Source of the DNA: Thunnus maccoyii
Taxonomy: Eukaryota; Chordata; Actinopteri; Scombriformes; Scombridae
Direction: 5' to 3'
Assembly: GCF_910596095.1 (NCBI RefSeq)
Contig: NC_056535.1
Span: 2,141,001 to 2,205,000, forward strand
DNA length: 64,000 nt
The translations under genes and the position numbers were made by a program. The notes under the pieces are model-generated. The model made no database searches. It saw only the letters and a list, made by a program, of their open reading frames with translations, and was not told the DNA's origin. Below, one piece after another: positions 44,841-55,500 of the stretch; the first letter of the stretch is position 1; each line of letters starts with the position of its first letter.

Positions 44841-46605
44841 ACAAAAGAGGCACAAATAGTCAGAAATAGTTTTGCAGACCCATATAAACCCATGTATCTA
44901 TATACAATCAGTTAGCAGCACATGGAAACAAATCAGATGATTACTTGTCTTACATAGCTTGTAACGTAAATTAGGCTCCTTCCTGGTATGTTAGGCAGGT
45001 AGCACACAGAAAATGCTGCCTACGTTTACAGCAACACACCAGTTGATTTGTCTGACCTGTGAGCCAATCAGAAGCTTGTGAAATGTTTAACAAAAGGCAA
45101 CGTTAGCTGATTGGTCAGTCAGGACAGATGCAAGTGAGCTACAGGAGTCCTCACAAATGAAAAAATACCAGCTAGTCATTTTTGGGGGGTGTCAAACTCT
45201 AAAATAAGCTTCAAGGCTGCTTTCAATGGGGATTTGACCTTTTCCTGTTGTGTATTTTTATGCACTGAACATGTGACTCCAAAGCTACTGCTGCTTTTCT
45301 TATTTAACGTTTTTCTGGCCATATATACGGGCCAGTTCATTTTAAGTGTTGTTCTTTCTTTCTTTCTTTCTTTCTTTTCATGCTCCTTTATTTTCTTTGA
45401 ACATGTTTGTCTTTTTTAATATCCAACAACATGTTCCACAACAATCAGTGGTATGTTCTGTTTCAGGCTAGTGCCAGTTTCCATAAGATTTTCTTGCTGA
45501 TGTGCAGTCTATTATGATGTGTGATTAAGTAGTGATGCAGTTTGCCACCAACACTGGACAGTGCATGGTTTACCTCTTGTGTAGTACCGGCACTAATCAT
45601 ATATGTAATTATACTTGTAAATATACTTTTGAAAATTGATTTGGTTTTAATTGGTCTGTATCTTTTAAATGTTCTTGATGTTTGATTTTGTTTGTCTTTC
45701 AAAAACAGACTTTTTGTAAGATTAAAAACAAAAGCAAAAATTCTTTCATACTGAGGTGAGTTATTTTTCTAAACTGACAACTTAGAAAGCTTTCCACAAC
45801 ACTAGATGCAGAGGATGTGAACTATGCTGAGCAACCAGAAAATCAAACCCCTATACGTCCATCCATCCATTATCTTTACTCACTTTTCCTTGATACTGCA
45901 GTATCTCCTGTTGTAAGACTGTTGGATATACAGTATGTACATTCTAATTGTGTTAGAGGCACTGGAGCACACTAAAGATGTACACCTCTCACTCAGAGGC
46001 CAAACTTAAAACATCAACTTAACAGCACTTCTTCACTGCCCTCTCTGGTTGAAACTTTCAAGCCTGTTGCACCTATAACACCTTCCAACAGTGATGTCAC
46101 AGGGTCCTGGAGTACACCTGTGTCCATTTTCATGGAGTGTTAAGTTACTCTTGAAACCTCTTGCATATAGAACTTAAAAATTTCTGACTGACAAGTCCTA
46201 GTGGTAGTATCAGAAAGACCCTGGCTAGGGTCTAGAAAGACCCTTGCTACCATTTTAACTGGAATTGTTTCTCTTTTTTTTCTACAAACAAGTTTATACC
46301 ATCAGAATCATTTGACAGATGTTGTAATAACTTGCTTTAAGTGTTATTTTGACAGATGAGGAATTCTGCATGTCTTTTTTTTCATTTAGAATATTTCCAT
46401 CTTTCCTGCACAGAAAGAAAGTAGAGGACATGATTTGCAAATTGCATGGCCTTAGCACTTCACTTCTGTTGAAACTGAAATGTAATTTGCAGTCTTAAGT
46501 TACATCAACTAAATTTACTTATAATGCATCATTTATTTGGCGTCAAAAGTTCCAGTAATCAAAAGTTATAGTTTTGTGGTATCCACACCATTATTTTATT
46601 ATTTG
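44841..46605. other. Intergenic, no gene recognised
   Basis: It contains a (TTTC)n run at 45352-45377 and a short ccatccatccat motif near 45858-45870. The latter resembles, in reverse, the tail of the repeat at 60460-60570. The remainder is unrecognised. Confidence 0.5.
45352..45377. repeat. (TTTC)n microsatellite
   Basis: A tetranucleotide TTTC tract of about six units in intergenic DNA. It produces a spurious Phe/Leu/Ser-rich open frame. Confidence 0.9.
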
Positions 46606-48045
46606 TTAAACACTTACATACTGTGTGGGTCAAATTTGACCCATTTTGACATTTGAAACCAATTTTTTTTTTTTTTTTTAAAAACCTAAATTACATTTTT
46701 TAAGCCTGGAATTTTTAAAGTGGCCAGGAATATACAAAAACAGCAATATTTATTAATTGATATTAAATTATTTGTTTTTGTGCAACTGGTACAAATTTTT
46801 GCACATATGTCATCCAGGTCAATTTTGACCAGTATTTATTCGAAGGGATTTTAAAGTCACCAGAGAGGGTCAAATCAAGAGTTGTTATGGGGAATGTTGA
46901 AACAGTGAAACTATAGATTGGCATGTGTGTGTATTTCTGTCATTGGGACAGTGGGGACAGAGGGGCACCGTGACACTGTCACAAGAACTTCCCAAGTTCC
47001 CCCCCTTATTACGGCATTTGTCAGGATTCCCACCCAGGTGGGCTCCTCTACACCTTTGAGGTGTTATGGGGGAGTCTTGAAACACTGAACAAGTAAAACT
47101 GTGCATAGGCATCATCATATATGGTGTACATACAGTAGGAACACAGGGTCATGAGGTGTCTTGACATTGTCGCAGCATCTGCACCTGCAAACAAGCCTGT
47201 ACAAAGTAACAAATCAAGCCCATCAATTCCCAGGCAACCAACATAGTGGTTGCCCAACATAGTCCTCCATGAAGTGGAGAGCAGCTTTCATAGGATTATA
47301 AAAAAGTACCTGTGCCCCTATTTCACTGATTTGGTTGAATGGAAGGAGTGATTTGGTGGATCTGTTCCAAGATGAAAAAGAAGACAGTGAGTTGAAGAGA
47401 AAGTATTAGAAGAGAACCACATGGAGAAAATGACCTTTTGACTTGTCTCATGCAAAGGCGACGCCACCATCCCCACACAGAAGCACAGTAGTCTGAATCT
47501 TGCCCTTATCAATCTGCAGTCCCACAGTCAATTGTCACAAAGTTTGAAATTTGCAAACAGTTTTGTTGTTTTGTTTTATGATTTATACGCTCAATGCAGA
47601 GTTGATTGTGTACAATTGACAGAAAAAGAGGGCATGTGGTTTGCCGGCAGTGTTGATTGATGGATTTAATGGTTATAATTAAATGTACCATTCAAAATGT
47701 TGTTGCATCCTTCAATTTCAATAAAATTCATAGAAATAATTATGGCTGTTATGTTCTCCTGTTTTAGATAACATGAAATCATAATAGTGTGATTATTAAA
47801 GTACGGTATTTTCTGTCAGACCTTTCTGTCAGACCTAAAGAAAGCACTATCTCTGCTCTCTGAAACATTAATGAAGGATTATAAACCAATTTATTAATGA
47901 CTAATAACACATATATGGACGCAAAATACATTTGTGGTTCAAAATTTGGTATAGGGACTAATTATAAAGGGATAGTGGAGCCGGGTCAAAAATGACCTGC
48001 TCCATACCATGAAGGGTCAGAATATGAACAGTATGTAAGGGTTAA
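46606..48045. mobile_element. piggyBac-like non-autonomous element bounded by TTAA
   Basis: TTAA occurs at 46606-46609 and 48042-48045. Just inside, the left end reads acacttacatactgtgtggg, and the right end, reverse complemented, reads cccttacatactgttcat. The shared CTTACATACTGT inverted terminus plus TTAA duplication is the piggyBac hallmark. A tcaaatttgaccc palindrome follows the left end, with a gggtcaaaaatgacc near the right. The interior carries a diverged tandem duplication (about 46885-47040 and 47060-47210). No transposase is recognised, so it is probably a MITE. Confidence 0.75.
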
Positions 48046-48342
48046 ACTTACAAGATGTGCTAGGTGCAAGGTGCAGGGTTTCCTTAATATAGTATAAGTC
48101 AACAAATGTTAATTTGGAAAAATGACTATACATTTACAAATCATGTTTACACATTGGTCACTGCAATCATCATGATTTAGTTCTCACAACTGAGCACTAT
48201 GATGCTCATGAATTACAGTTGTATGCAAAAGTTTAGGCGCCCCTTGACAAATAATGTACTTTGGTTATTTTTTTAATTGAAAAGATATAAACACAGTCTC
48301 TCTAGGATATGGAAGAAAACACAATATTTTCAGCAAACAATA

Positions 48343-48860
48343 AAGGTGCAATGTGTAGGATTTAGTGCAACAAACTGAATAATGCTTTGTTTGTTTACAT
48401 ACGAGCATGCGTCGCTAACATCACGAGAGTGCTGAGAGAAAGATTGACCGCAGTAAAACGCTCTAAAATGTGGCATCACTTTATTAAAGAAAACGACAAG
48501 GCAAAGTGCAAGGCATGTGAGAAGCTAATTAGCTATAAATCAGGTTACACATCAAATCTGATCAAACATTTAAGGCAGCACGGCGTCGGTCTCCTAGCCC
48601 GAGCGTGTCATCAGCCTGTGAAAGCACCTCGCTAGCACCTCTAGTAGAGTCAGGGCTACCAAGCAGTGACACACTGTGTATGTATGTTAGTTACTGCTTC
48701 CTGTCGTTATTAAGTTGTTCAGCAATATACAGGAACTCCTCAGCTGCATTCAGACTGAAAACAGCACTGTGTAAAACAATACAAGGGGTTGTGTTTAAGT
48801 CCGGTTGTAGTAACAGATTATTGCATTTAAAGTCTGATCAGAAAAACCCTGCCTAGCGGT
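48343..48860 (+). pseudogene. hAT-type fragment with a BED zinc finger
   Basis: After aaaggtgcaatgtgtaggat, a short frame (48387-48635) encodes KRSKMWHHFIKENDKAKCKA followed by CEKLISYKSGYTSNLIKHLR. The CxxC and HxxxxH spacing with an aromatic W-x-x-F lead is the BED zinc finger found at the N-terminus of hAT transposases and ZBED proteins. It stops soon after, with no transposase core. It appears to be nested in the Tc1 element. Confidence 0.75.
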
Positions 48861-49155
48861 TTGTAATATTCACAGACTGGATTTTACAACTCTGGAAAGT
48901 TATCATGCTGCAACCCTGTTTACTATGTGATACCATGTGAAACACGTGTGTCCGCGAACCTCAGAAAAAAGTATGAATGGAACCGCGTACATGTCCATGA
49001 ATTGGCCTTTACAGTGACAGCACACTGTTATTGAGTCAACTGACAACAATCTGATGTTCGCTCATTTGTATCACATCCAGTTAGGAATCAGTGTGAGGCA
49101 TGTCAACAGTTGTCATTAGGAAATGTCAGCTGGTGCCCATTTCAAAGTATGAAAT

Positions 49156-50470
49156 GTGCGAAATGTAATTAAGAGATGGCAGTTTAGGGCAACTGTGGAG
49201 GTCAAGATTAGATCTGGAAGATCAAGAAAACTACGAGGAGAACTGCTGCTATACTGGTCAGAAAGGCAAATCAAAACCCCTATTAGGCTGCAAAAAACCT
49301 GCAGGAAGATTAAGCAGAGTCAGGAGTGGTGGTGCATTGTTCCACTGTGCAACGATGCTCGCACAAACAAGAACTTCATGGAAGAGTCAGTAGAAGAAAA
49401 CCCTACCTGCGTCCTCATCATAAAATCCAGCATCAGAAGTATGAAACAGAACATCTACGGAAGCCTGATGCGTTTTGGAAACAAGTGCTGTGGACTGATG
49501 AAGTTAAAACAGAACTGGCCACAATCAGTAAAGGTATGTTTGGAGAAAAAAGGAGCAGCACTTCATGAAAAGAACACCTTTCCAACTTTTCAGCATTGGG
49601 GTGGATCCATCATGCTTTGGGGTTGTGTTGCATTCAGTGGTGCAGGAAACACTGCGCAGGTGGAGGGAAGAATGAATTCCACTAAACCCCAGCAAATTCT
49701 GGAAGCAAACATCCCACCATCTGTAAAAAAGCTGGAGCTGAAAAGAGGATGGCTTCTACAACAGGATAATGATCCTAAACATACCTCGAAATCCACAATG
49801 GACAACCTCAAAAGATGCAAGCTGAAGGTTTTGGAATGGCCCTCACAGTCCCCTGACTTAATCATAACTGAAAATCTGTGGGTGGATCTTAAAAGAGCGG
49901 TGTATACAAGACAGCCCAAGAATGTTGCAGAAATGGAGCTTAGGCTTAGTTCAAGCTGGAAGACTATTACTCATTCATTCATTCTCATTCCTCTCTCACT
50001 CCCTCCCCCTGCTTCTCCTGCTCATGTATCAGCTGATTAGGGGCGTCACTCTTAGTTAACAAGTCAGATTCCATCAGCCTATCATGTGTTAGCTGCAAAC
50101 TTTAAATCTGTTCTCTCTGTTGTTGTCAGCTGTCATTTCAGTACGAATCATTGCAACCCTCCTCCACCCCACTCACCTCCACTTCATCATGTCAGCACCC
50201 AGATCTGAGATCACCAGAAGCCACTCCTCTTCTCATCATCCAGATCTCAACATTCCCTCATTCATCACCACCTCCAGTGGTGGATGTCCTATTCTACTCT
50301 CCCTTCATTTCCCCCTTATAAATATGATGACATCACAATAGGGGCTAATCACCAAAGACTTTTCAGAACTAGAAGCTTTTTGCAAGGACGAATGAGAGAA
50401 AATCCCAAATACTATAAAAGAATTGAGAGAAAAAGCGTTTGTTAGCTGTGTCACTAAGTACTGACTACGT
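49156..50470 (+). pseudogene. Tc1-family transposase, disrupted
   Basis: The main frame, 49156-50040, contains HWGGSIMLWGCVAFSGAG, WLLQQDNDPKHTSKS and WPSQSPDLIITENLW, the second Asp and Glu blocks of the DD34E catalytic core. The first Asp (VLWTDEVK, near 49495) is in a different frame, so at least one frameshift separates them. Coding similarity breaks off near 49965 and resumes near 50370-50470 (an EAFCKDE-like stretch) after an inserted block. It is non-functional. Confidence 0.85.
49970..50340. repeat. Insertion splitting the transposase 3' end
   Basis: This 370-base pyrimidine-rich block begins with cattcattcattctcattc and ends near tatgatgacatcacaatagg. It interrupts the otherwise collinear Tc1 sequence. 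The family is not identified. Confidence 0.55.
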
Positions 50471-50660
50471 AGGCTGCCCGACTTTTGCACATGCTACAAT
50501 GATGTTTTTATTTTTTTTTATTTTTGTTCAATTTATGACATAAAAACAACTATGCATTAATGTTTGCTGATTTTTTTGAGAGGCTGTGTTTACATTTTTT
50601 CAATTAAAAAATCACAAAAATATGTTATTTGTCCACAGATGTCCAAACTTTTGCACACAT

Positions 50661-51437
50661 CTCTATTTCTTTCCCAGAGTGCAAATAGTCAACAGTGACA
50701 TGAGGTCAGGCTTGAATGAAAATCTTATGAATTACTGTCAAATGAAAAGCATCTTCTCAATCAGTTCAACTTTTCAGCCAAGTTTTAGAGAGAGCACTTA
50801 GATGCTTTCAGCCTGACTGCACAGTTTTTTTTTTTTTCTATTATTCTATTCTATTATTCTTATTTTATTATTCCTGACCCTTTGGACGCTGGTGCAGTCA
50901 TGCATTCTCTGAACATGGACTCTGCTAGTTGAATTTGGCCATGAGAACCAATCCTCATCCTTTGTGTTTGGGGTGTCTTTTTATTTTCTTCCTTCTAAAG
51001 ACACAGAAGAAGACAGATGGTCAGATGTGATCCACTGGTCTGCTGTTCCCAGTCTGTATGTTCTCTCCTTATCATCAGAGTGAATTCAAATATAGGACTG
51101 CAGTTTCCAAATTAAACTATATTTTATATAGATTTCATTGCCTCATGTCTTCACGTTTCCTCCCTGGCATTCTTGCATCTGCCAAAGATGATAAACATAT
51201 GGAAAGTGATCTATTTCCATTAGTGGTTCACTCCTTCACATCTTGTTGCTGTCTTATACATAAACTTTATTTCTGCCAGAAGAACATTTCTCTCCCATCA
51301 GATTTCCCTCCTGAAATACAGCGTAGAAGATCCTAACCTCACAAGCTGAGTATGGTGATATTCTATATTCTTCTTATTGTGAACAAATCCCATGAAAAGA
51401 CCAAAACCCAACAATAAATCGATCCTGTCTCTGTATC
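50661..51437. other. Intergenic, no feature recognised
   Basis: T-rich with a poly-T tract at about 50826-50837. No coding or RNA signature is seen. Confidence 0.5.
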
Positions 51438-51560
51438 AAAGCCTGATATATCTTATTCCTCTGTGACACAGAGCTCCATTGTTGTCCAAAAACTATGACC
51501 CACACAGTTGTACTGGATGACATTATCCTTTATTACCATGAACACACACACAATGTAGTT
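51438..51560 (+). repeat. Dispersed repeat family C, copy 2
   Basis: The block aaagcctgatatatcttatt, then cctctgtg and attgttgtccaaaaactatg, matches 14591-14720. Downstream sequence to about 51740 may belong to the same element, but I have no second copy to align. Confidence 0.7.
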
Positions 51561-52179
51561 TATTTGAATTCCCACACACACACACCGTCCTGCTGCTGGA
51601 AATACTCATTAGAGCACAGAATGTGGATTCATTCATAGCTAAAAGATAGTCCCCAACAAATGCACTATTTCCTCCTGTTGGAGTAACATTTGTTAAAAAC
51701 TACAGCTACCAGCTGTTTTAGGAAATAACTGAGCCTTTAAAAAAATAAAATGATATACATATATTGTCATTAGATTTGTGACAAAAAGAAAAAAAGAGAA
51801 CAAAAGGACCTATATCCTTTTAATTAGGAAAAATATGATTTATAAAACGATGGTATTTTGAAGGATGCATTCCAAACAGAGAGGGTCGGGAAATATGATC
51901 AGTTCTCTGGGGCAGCCCACCATCAAAATTCAAGGAATCGTGGACTGGAATCTGCTGTCACTCAGTTATGAATGTGTTCTGGTTTTAGTAAAAATTTGTA
52001 TACATTTGGTATGTTATCATCAGCTGAGAAGCATTTACATACTTTGATTATGTGGATGTACCTCTAACTGACAACCACACAAAACACCATCATGGAAAAG
52101 TTGTAGAAGTTTACATGTAGTGGGAAAACTTTTATTCAAAAACACAAGCTTCCCTCCCCTGCTTGCTGGCTTAACAGCT
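51561..52179. other. Intergenic upstream of ldlrad2
   Basis: A short ACACAC tract occurs at about 51571-51585. Nothing else is recognised. Confidence 0.45.
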
Positions 52180-52476
52180 GATTGGTTGTGTGTTGTCATG
52201 GAGATGACCGGACACGTGAACAGAGGGAACCTAGAGGAGGTTCAACTGGAATAAAAGCCAGAGAGTATTTATGATGGAGAGCAGAGCGCTTGAAGTCTAT
52301 TCACAGCAACATATCCCAGGACACTGGATAGATTCCTCCTGTGCTCCCGAACGCTACAACTAAACTTCCCTCTTCTTCTGTGACCAGATATGACAAGTTC
52401 ATGAATAGTTAGAATGACAGTGACATCCCCTCTGTGAGTTGGGTTTTCTCCTTTGAGCACTTCCCTCTCAGCCTGG
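52180..52476 (+). promoter_or_regulatory. ldlrad2 promoter and 5' leader
   Basis: A TATA-like aataaaag (52250-52257) lies about 225 bases upstream of the start codon, so transcription may begin near 52280. The leader contains three short upstream ORFs (52390-52404, 52401-52412, 52414-52437), all ending before the main ATG. Start and TATA function are inferred. Confidence 0.45.
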
Positions 52477-52573
52477 ATGATGCAGTTGGAGGTGGAGAGC
52501 TGCTCTCAGCGCCCGGTCAGGCTGCTCCTGCTGCTCTGCTTCATGACTCTGCACAGCTCAGCCATTGAGACCG
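52477..52573 (+). CDS. ldlrad2: ldlrad2 coding exon 1
   Basis: It encodes residues 1-32, the signal peptide, plus one base of codon 33. Two adjacent ATGs (52477 and 52480) are possible starts; the first is used here. An upstream TTG extends the open frame but is not a start. The donor is GTAAGA. Confidence 0.85.
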
Positions 52574-55500
52574 GTAAGACTTCGATCACTGGACTGGAGA
52601 CACTACACACCTACTCACTAACTGATAGATGGCTTTTGGCTCGTGTTGACGGTGACTCACTTGTAAACTGTGCGCAATTCATTTCCTCTGTGCGTAAAGC
52701 TCTAACTGTAGAGCTGTTGCTGAGCAGTGAGCAGCAGCAGCAGAAGTAGCCCAGTAGTAGAAAAAGTAGTAATTATAGTAGTAATAGCAGTAGTAGTCAT
52801 TGTAGCAACAGTTTGCCTGCTGTTTCTGTAACTTGAATAAATGTATCATTGAAAAAATAATTTCTGTTTTACCCAAAAATGTCACAGTGTCTGATCTCCA
52901 GTTCTTGGGGAAAGAACGTGATTTATTCACACAAAAGAAAAGCATTTGGCACAAGAGAATAAACATGAGACATTGAATACTTGAGTATAGATATTGTAAC
53001 ATATGAGATAATGCTCTGATCATTACAGCTATATAATACAGTATCACCCACATCAGCAGTAATTAATGCAGCTGCAAAACTGAAAAATGTGAATAAACCA
53101 TCGTTATGAGATGCAGAATTAAAATATTGTGTTCAGTTTTATTTTACATATCATTGTTATGTAATTTTGTACTTACTCATAATGTGAGTTCTGACTTGTG
53201 TTCAAGTTTAAAGGACCATACCAGTGTGGTAGCATGTTGTACCTTATCAACTACAAATCATCTGTACTTTACATTTTTGCCAACCATGTTGAGTATAGGC
53301 TATAATTTACTTTACTTTAGATTTTTAATGTATTTCTCAGCTGTTGGTATCCATTCATTTCTGTACAGTATAAAAATCACTCAACAGACAGTGCAGTCCT
53401 TCACATTTGACATCAAGTCTGCATTAATGTTTCCCAAAGTTACATTATTTTTTCATGATAATGCCATTTAACTGCAGATTGATTTGAAAAATCTATGCTA
53501 CATTGCTTCACAACAATAAAAGAATTTCAACAGTAATGAATGCAGACTTGATGTTCACTTTACTGGGTTGTAAATGTATATGTAATTATATATTATGTAT
53601 ATGTATATGGACTAAAAATGCAAAAGCACTGGTGTGTTTCTTTAAAGTGCTCCTTAAACTAAACTTTAAATATGTTTTAATTAAGTGAATAAATAAAGAT
53701 AAACTTTATATTGCTATAATGATAATGATGTAATAATCAACTTCATTCAAAATAGATAGAGTATGATAATGTTGGACGATATGACCAAATATACTGTGAG
53801 ATGACAGAAATATTTGCTGTTGTTACTGCTACAAGGCAATTTTGGATTTACAGGTTTGTTGTATCAATGTGATGAAGTTCCTTAAATTTTCAGGTATTTA
53901 ATTTGCTGGATTAAAAAATCAGCCCTTTTTTTTACACCTTTTTTGGGGGGATTTTATAGAAAAAAAATGTTTATGTCAACAACAGCACAAGAGAACAGAG
54001 CACCATGACATCTACATGACATAAACATTTCCTTACTTATGTTTCCCAAAAATATATCACAATATATCTATATCACAATATATAATTATATATACCATGA
54101 TAGAAGATATTTTTCCATATTAGGCCATTCGACCAGTTCATTAATGTGTACTCACTGTTGTGTTTATATACTCTGTTTGGTGCACAGCAGGACTGAAACA
54201 GAGTAAGTCTGAAGTGATATAATGAATGCCTGCATTGAGTCACCACTGTTGGGATAACACATGGATGGAGAGTGAGGCTGCTGCCCTTTCAACACAATAC
54301 TGTCTCACAGACATTTCTCACTACAGTGAGTCACCTAGGACCTTGACCCTCTCCCGCCCTTTGGATTTGCTCTCTGAAATGGACTCCATTTACAATGATA
54401 GTGGTTAAAAAGAGTTGAATTTTCAGCCAGTAAAAATCTTTACTGGGGACTTGGCGTCTTCTGGTCACCCATGTTTTGAACACTGTCCCCTGGTACTTTG
54501 TATTTACTTGTACTGTGTGGAGGGGATGAGCTGTTTCCCACCAACAGGGGCTCCCGGGCTCTCCTCTTTGAGACATTCCTGGAGGTCAGTGCAGGAGGAT
54601 CTAGTTGTCTCCCAGGGAAACAGAGCTAATAAACTCCAGGGGTGGTCGTAAATTTTCTCATTATTTGGCCTGCAGCCCAGAGGCAGGGGGTGGTGGGCGG
54701 CTGGGTTGGGGCTGATGGAGCCGGATCTGCCCGCCCATCTGTCCTGGTCCTGCCTGTGGATGAGCAGTGACCTGCCTCTCAAATGATGACCATGCTGTCT
54801 CACATGGCTGATTTAGCAGACAAGGTTTACAATTTGAGGCTCTAAGAAATCTACTAGTGTGGTAAAGCCGAAGTCTGCCTATCAAAAGTATAACTCAGCA
54901 TTCAGACAGTTTGCTGATAACATCTCTTAACTCTGTCTGTATGTCTGTCAGTGTGGTAAGACCTGGAATTTTTATTTACCTGCAAAATATGAAACACAGA
55001 AAAGCAGCAAATCAGTTATCCACCAGAATTTTTTTCCACTTAAAAGATTTTCTTTTCAGTTTTTCTAAGGCTAAATCAAAAATTTGTGTGTGAACGAAAG
55101 ATAAAAAGAAAAAAAACAGTTGTCACCTCATAGCTGGCCAACAGTGTCCAACACCACCAAGGCACATTATGTCAAAACATCCAACAAGTGCAAATCTATG
55201 TATATGCTGACTATGTATCAGTATCAGAGGATTCCATCTCATGTGTCTTTTCCTTGTCAGTGAACGTGGTGGACTTCTGTGGCCAGACCATCCGGGGAGA
55301 TGGCATGATCGTCAACTCACACCAAGAGTCCAAGAAGTACTACTTTGTGACCATGGGGACTGACTGCCACCTCACCATGCAGGCCAGCTCCCCGAAAGAC
55401 AAGGTCCAGTTCCACTTCCGCTTCTTCCTGGTCTACAGTTTGCTACGAGTGGCCCCTCTAAGCCCGGCCCCTGCCTTTCCAGAGTCCCCTCGTGGCTCCG

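Larger units (their letters stand above)
48216..50660 (+). mobile_element. Tc1-like transposon with internal insertions
   Basis: The left end (gttgtatgcaaaagtttagg, about 48219) and right end (gtccaaacttttgcacacat, 50641-50660) form imperfect terminal inverted repeats. The interior contains a broken Tc1 transposase, a hAT/BED fragment near the left end and an unrelated insertion within the 3' part of the transposase. It is inactive. The boundaries are accurate to a few bases only. Confidence 0.75.

Noticed and set aside
49590..49919. A 109-codon minus-strand frame
   Set aside because: It is the antisense shadow of the Tc1 transposase relic.
52453..52476. TTG-started N-terminal extension of LDLRAD2
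   Set aside because: TTG is not a usual animal start, and the following ATG-ATG precedes a well-formed signal peptide.
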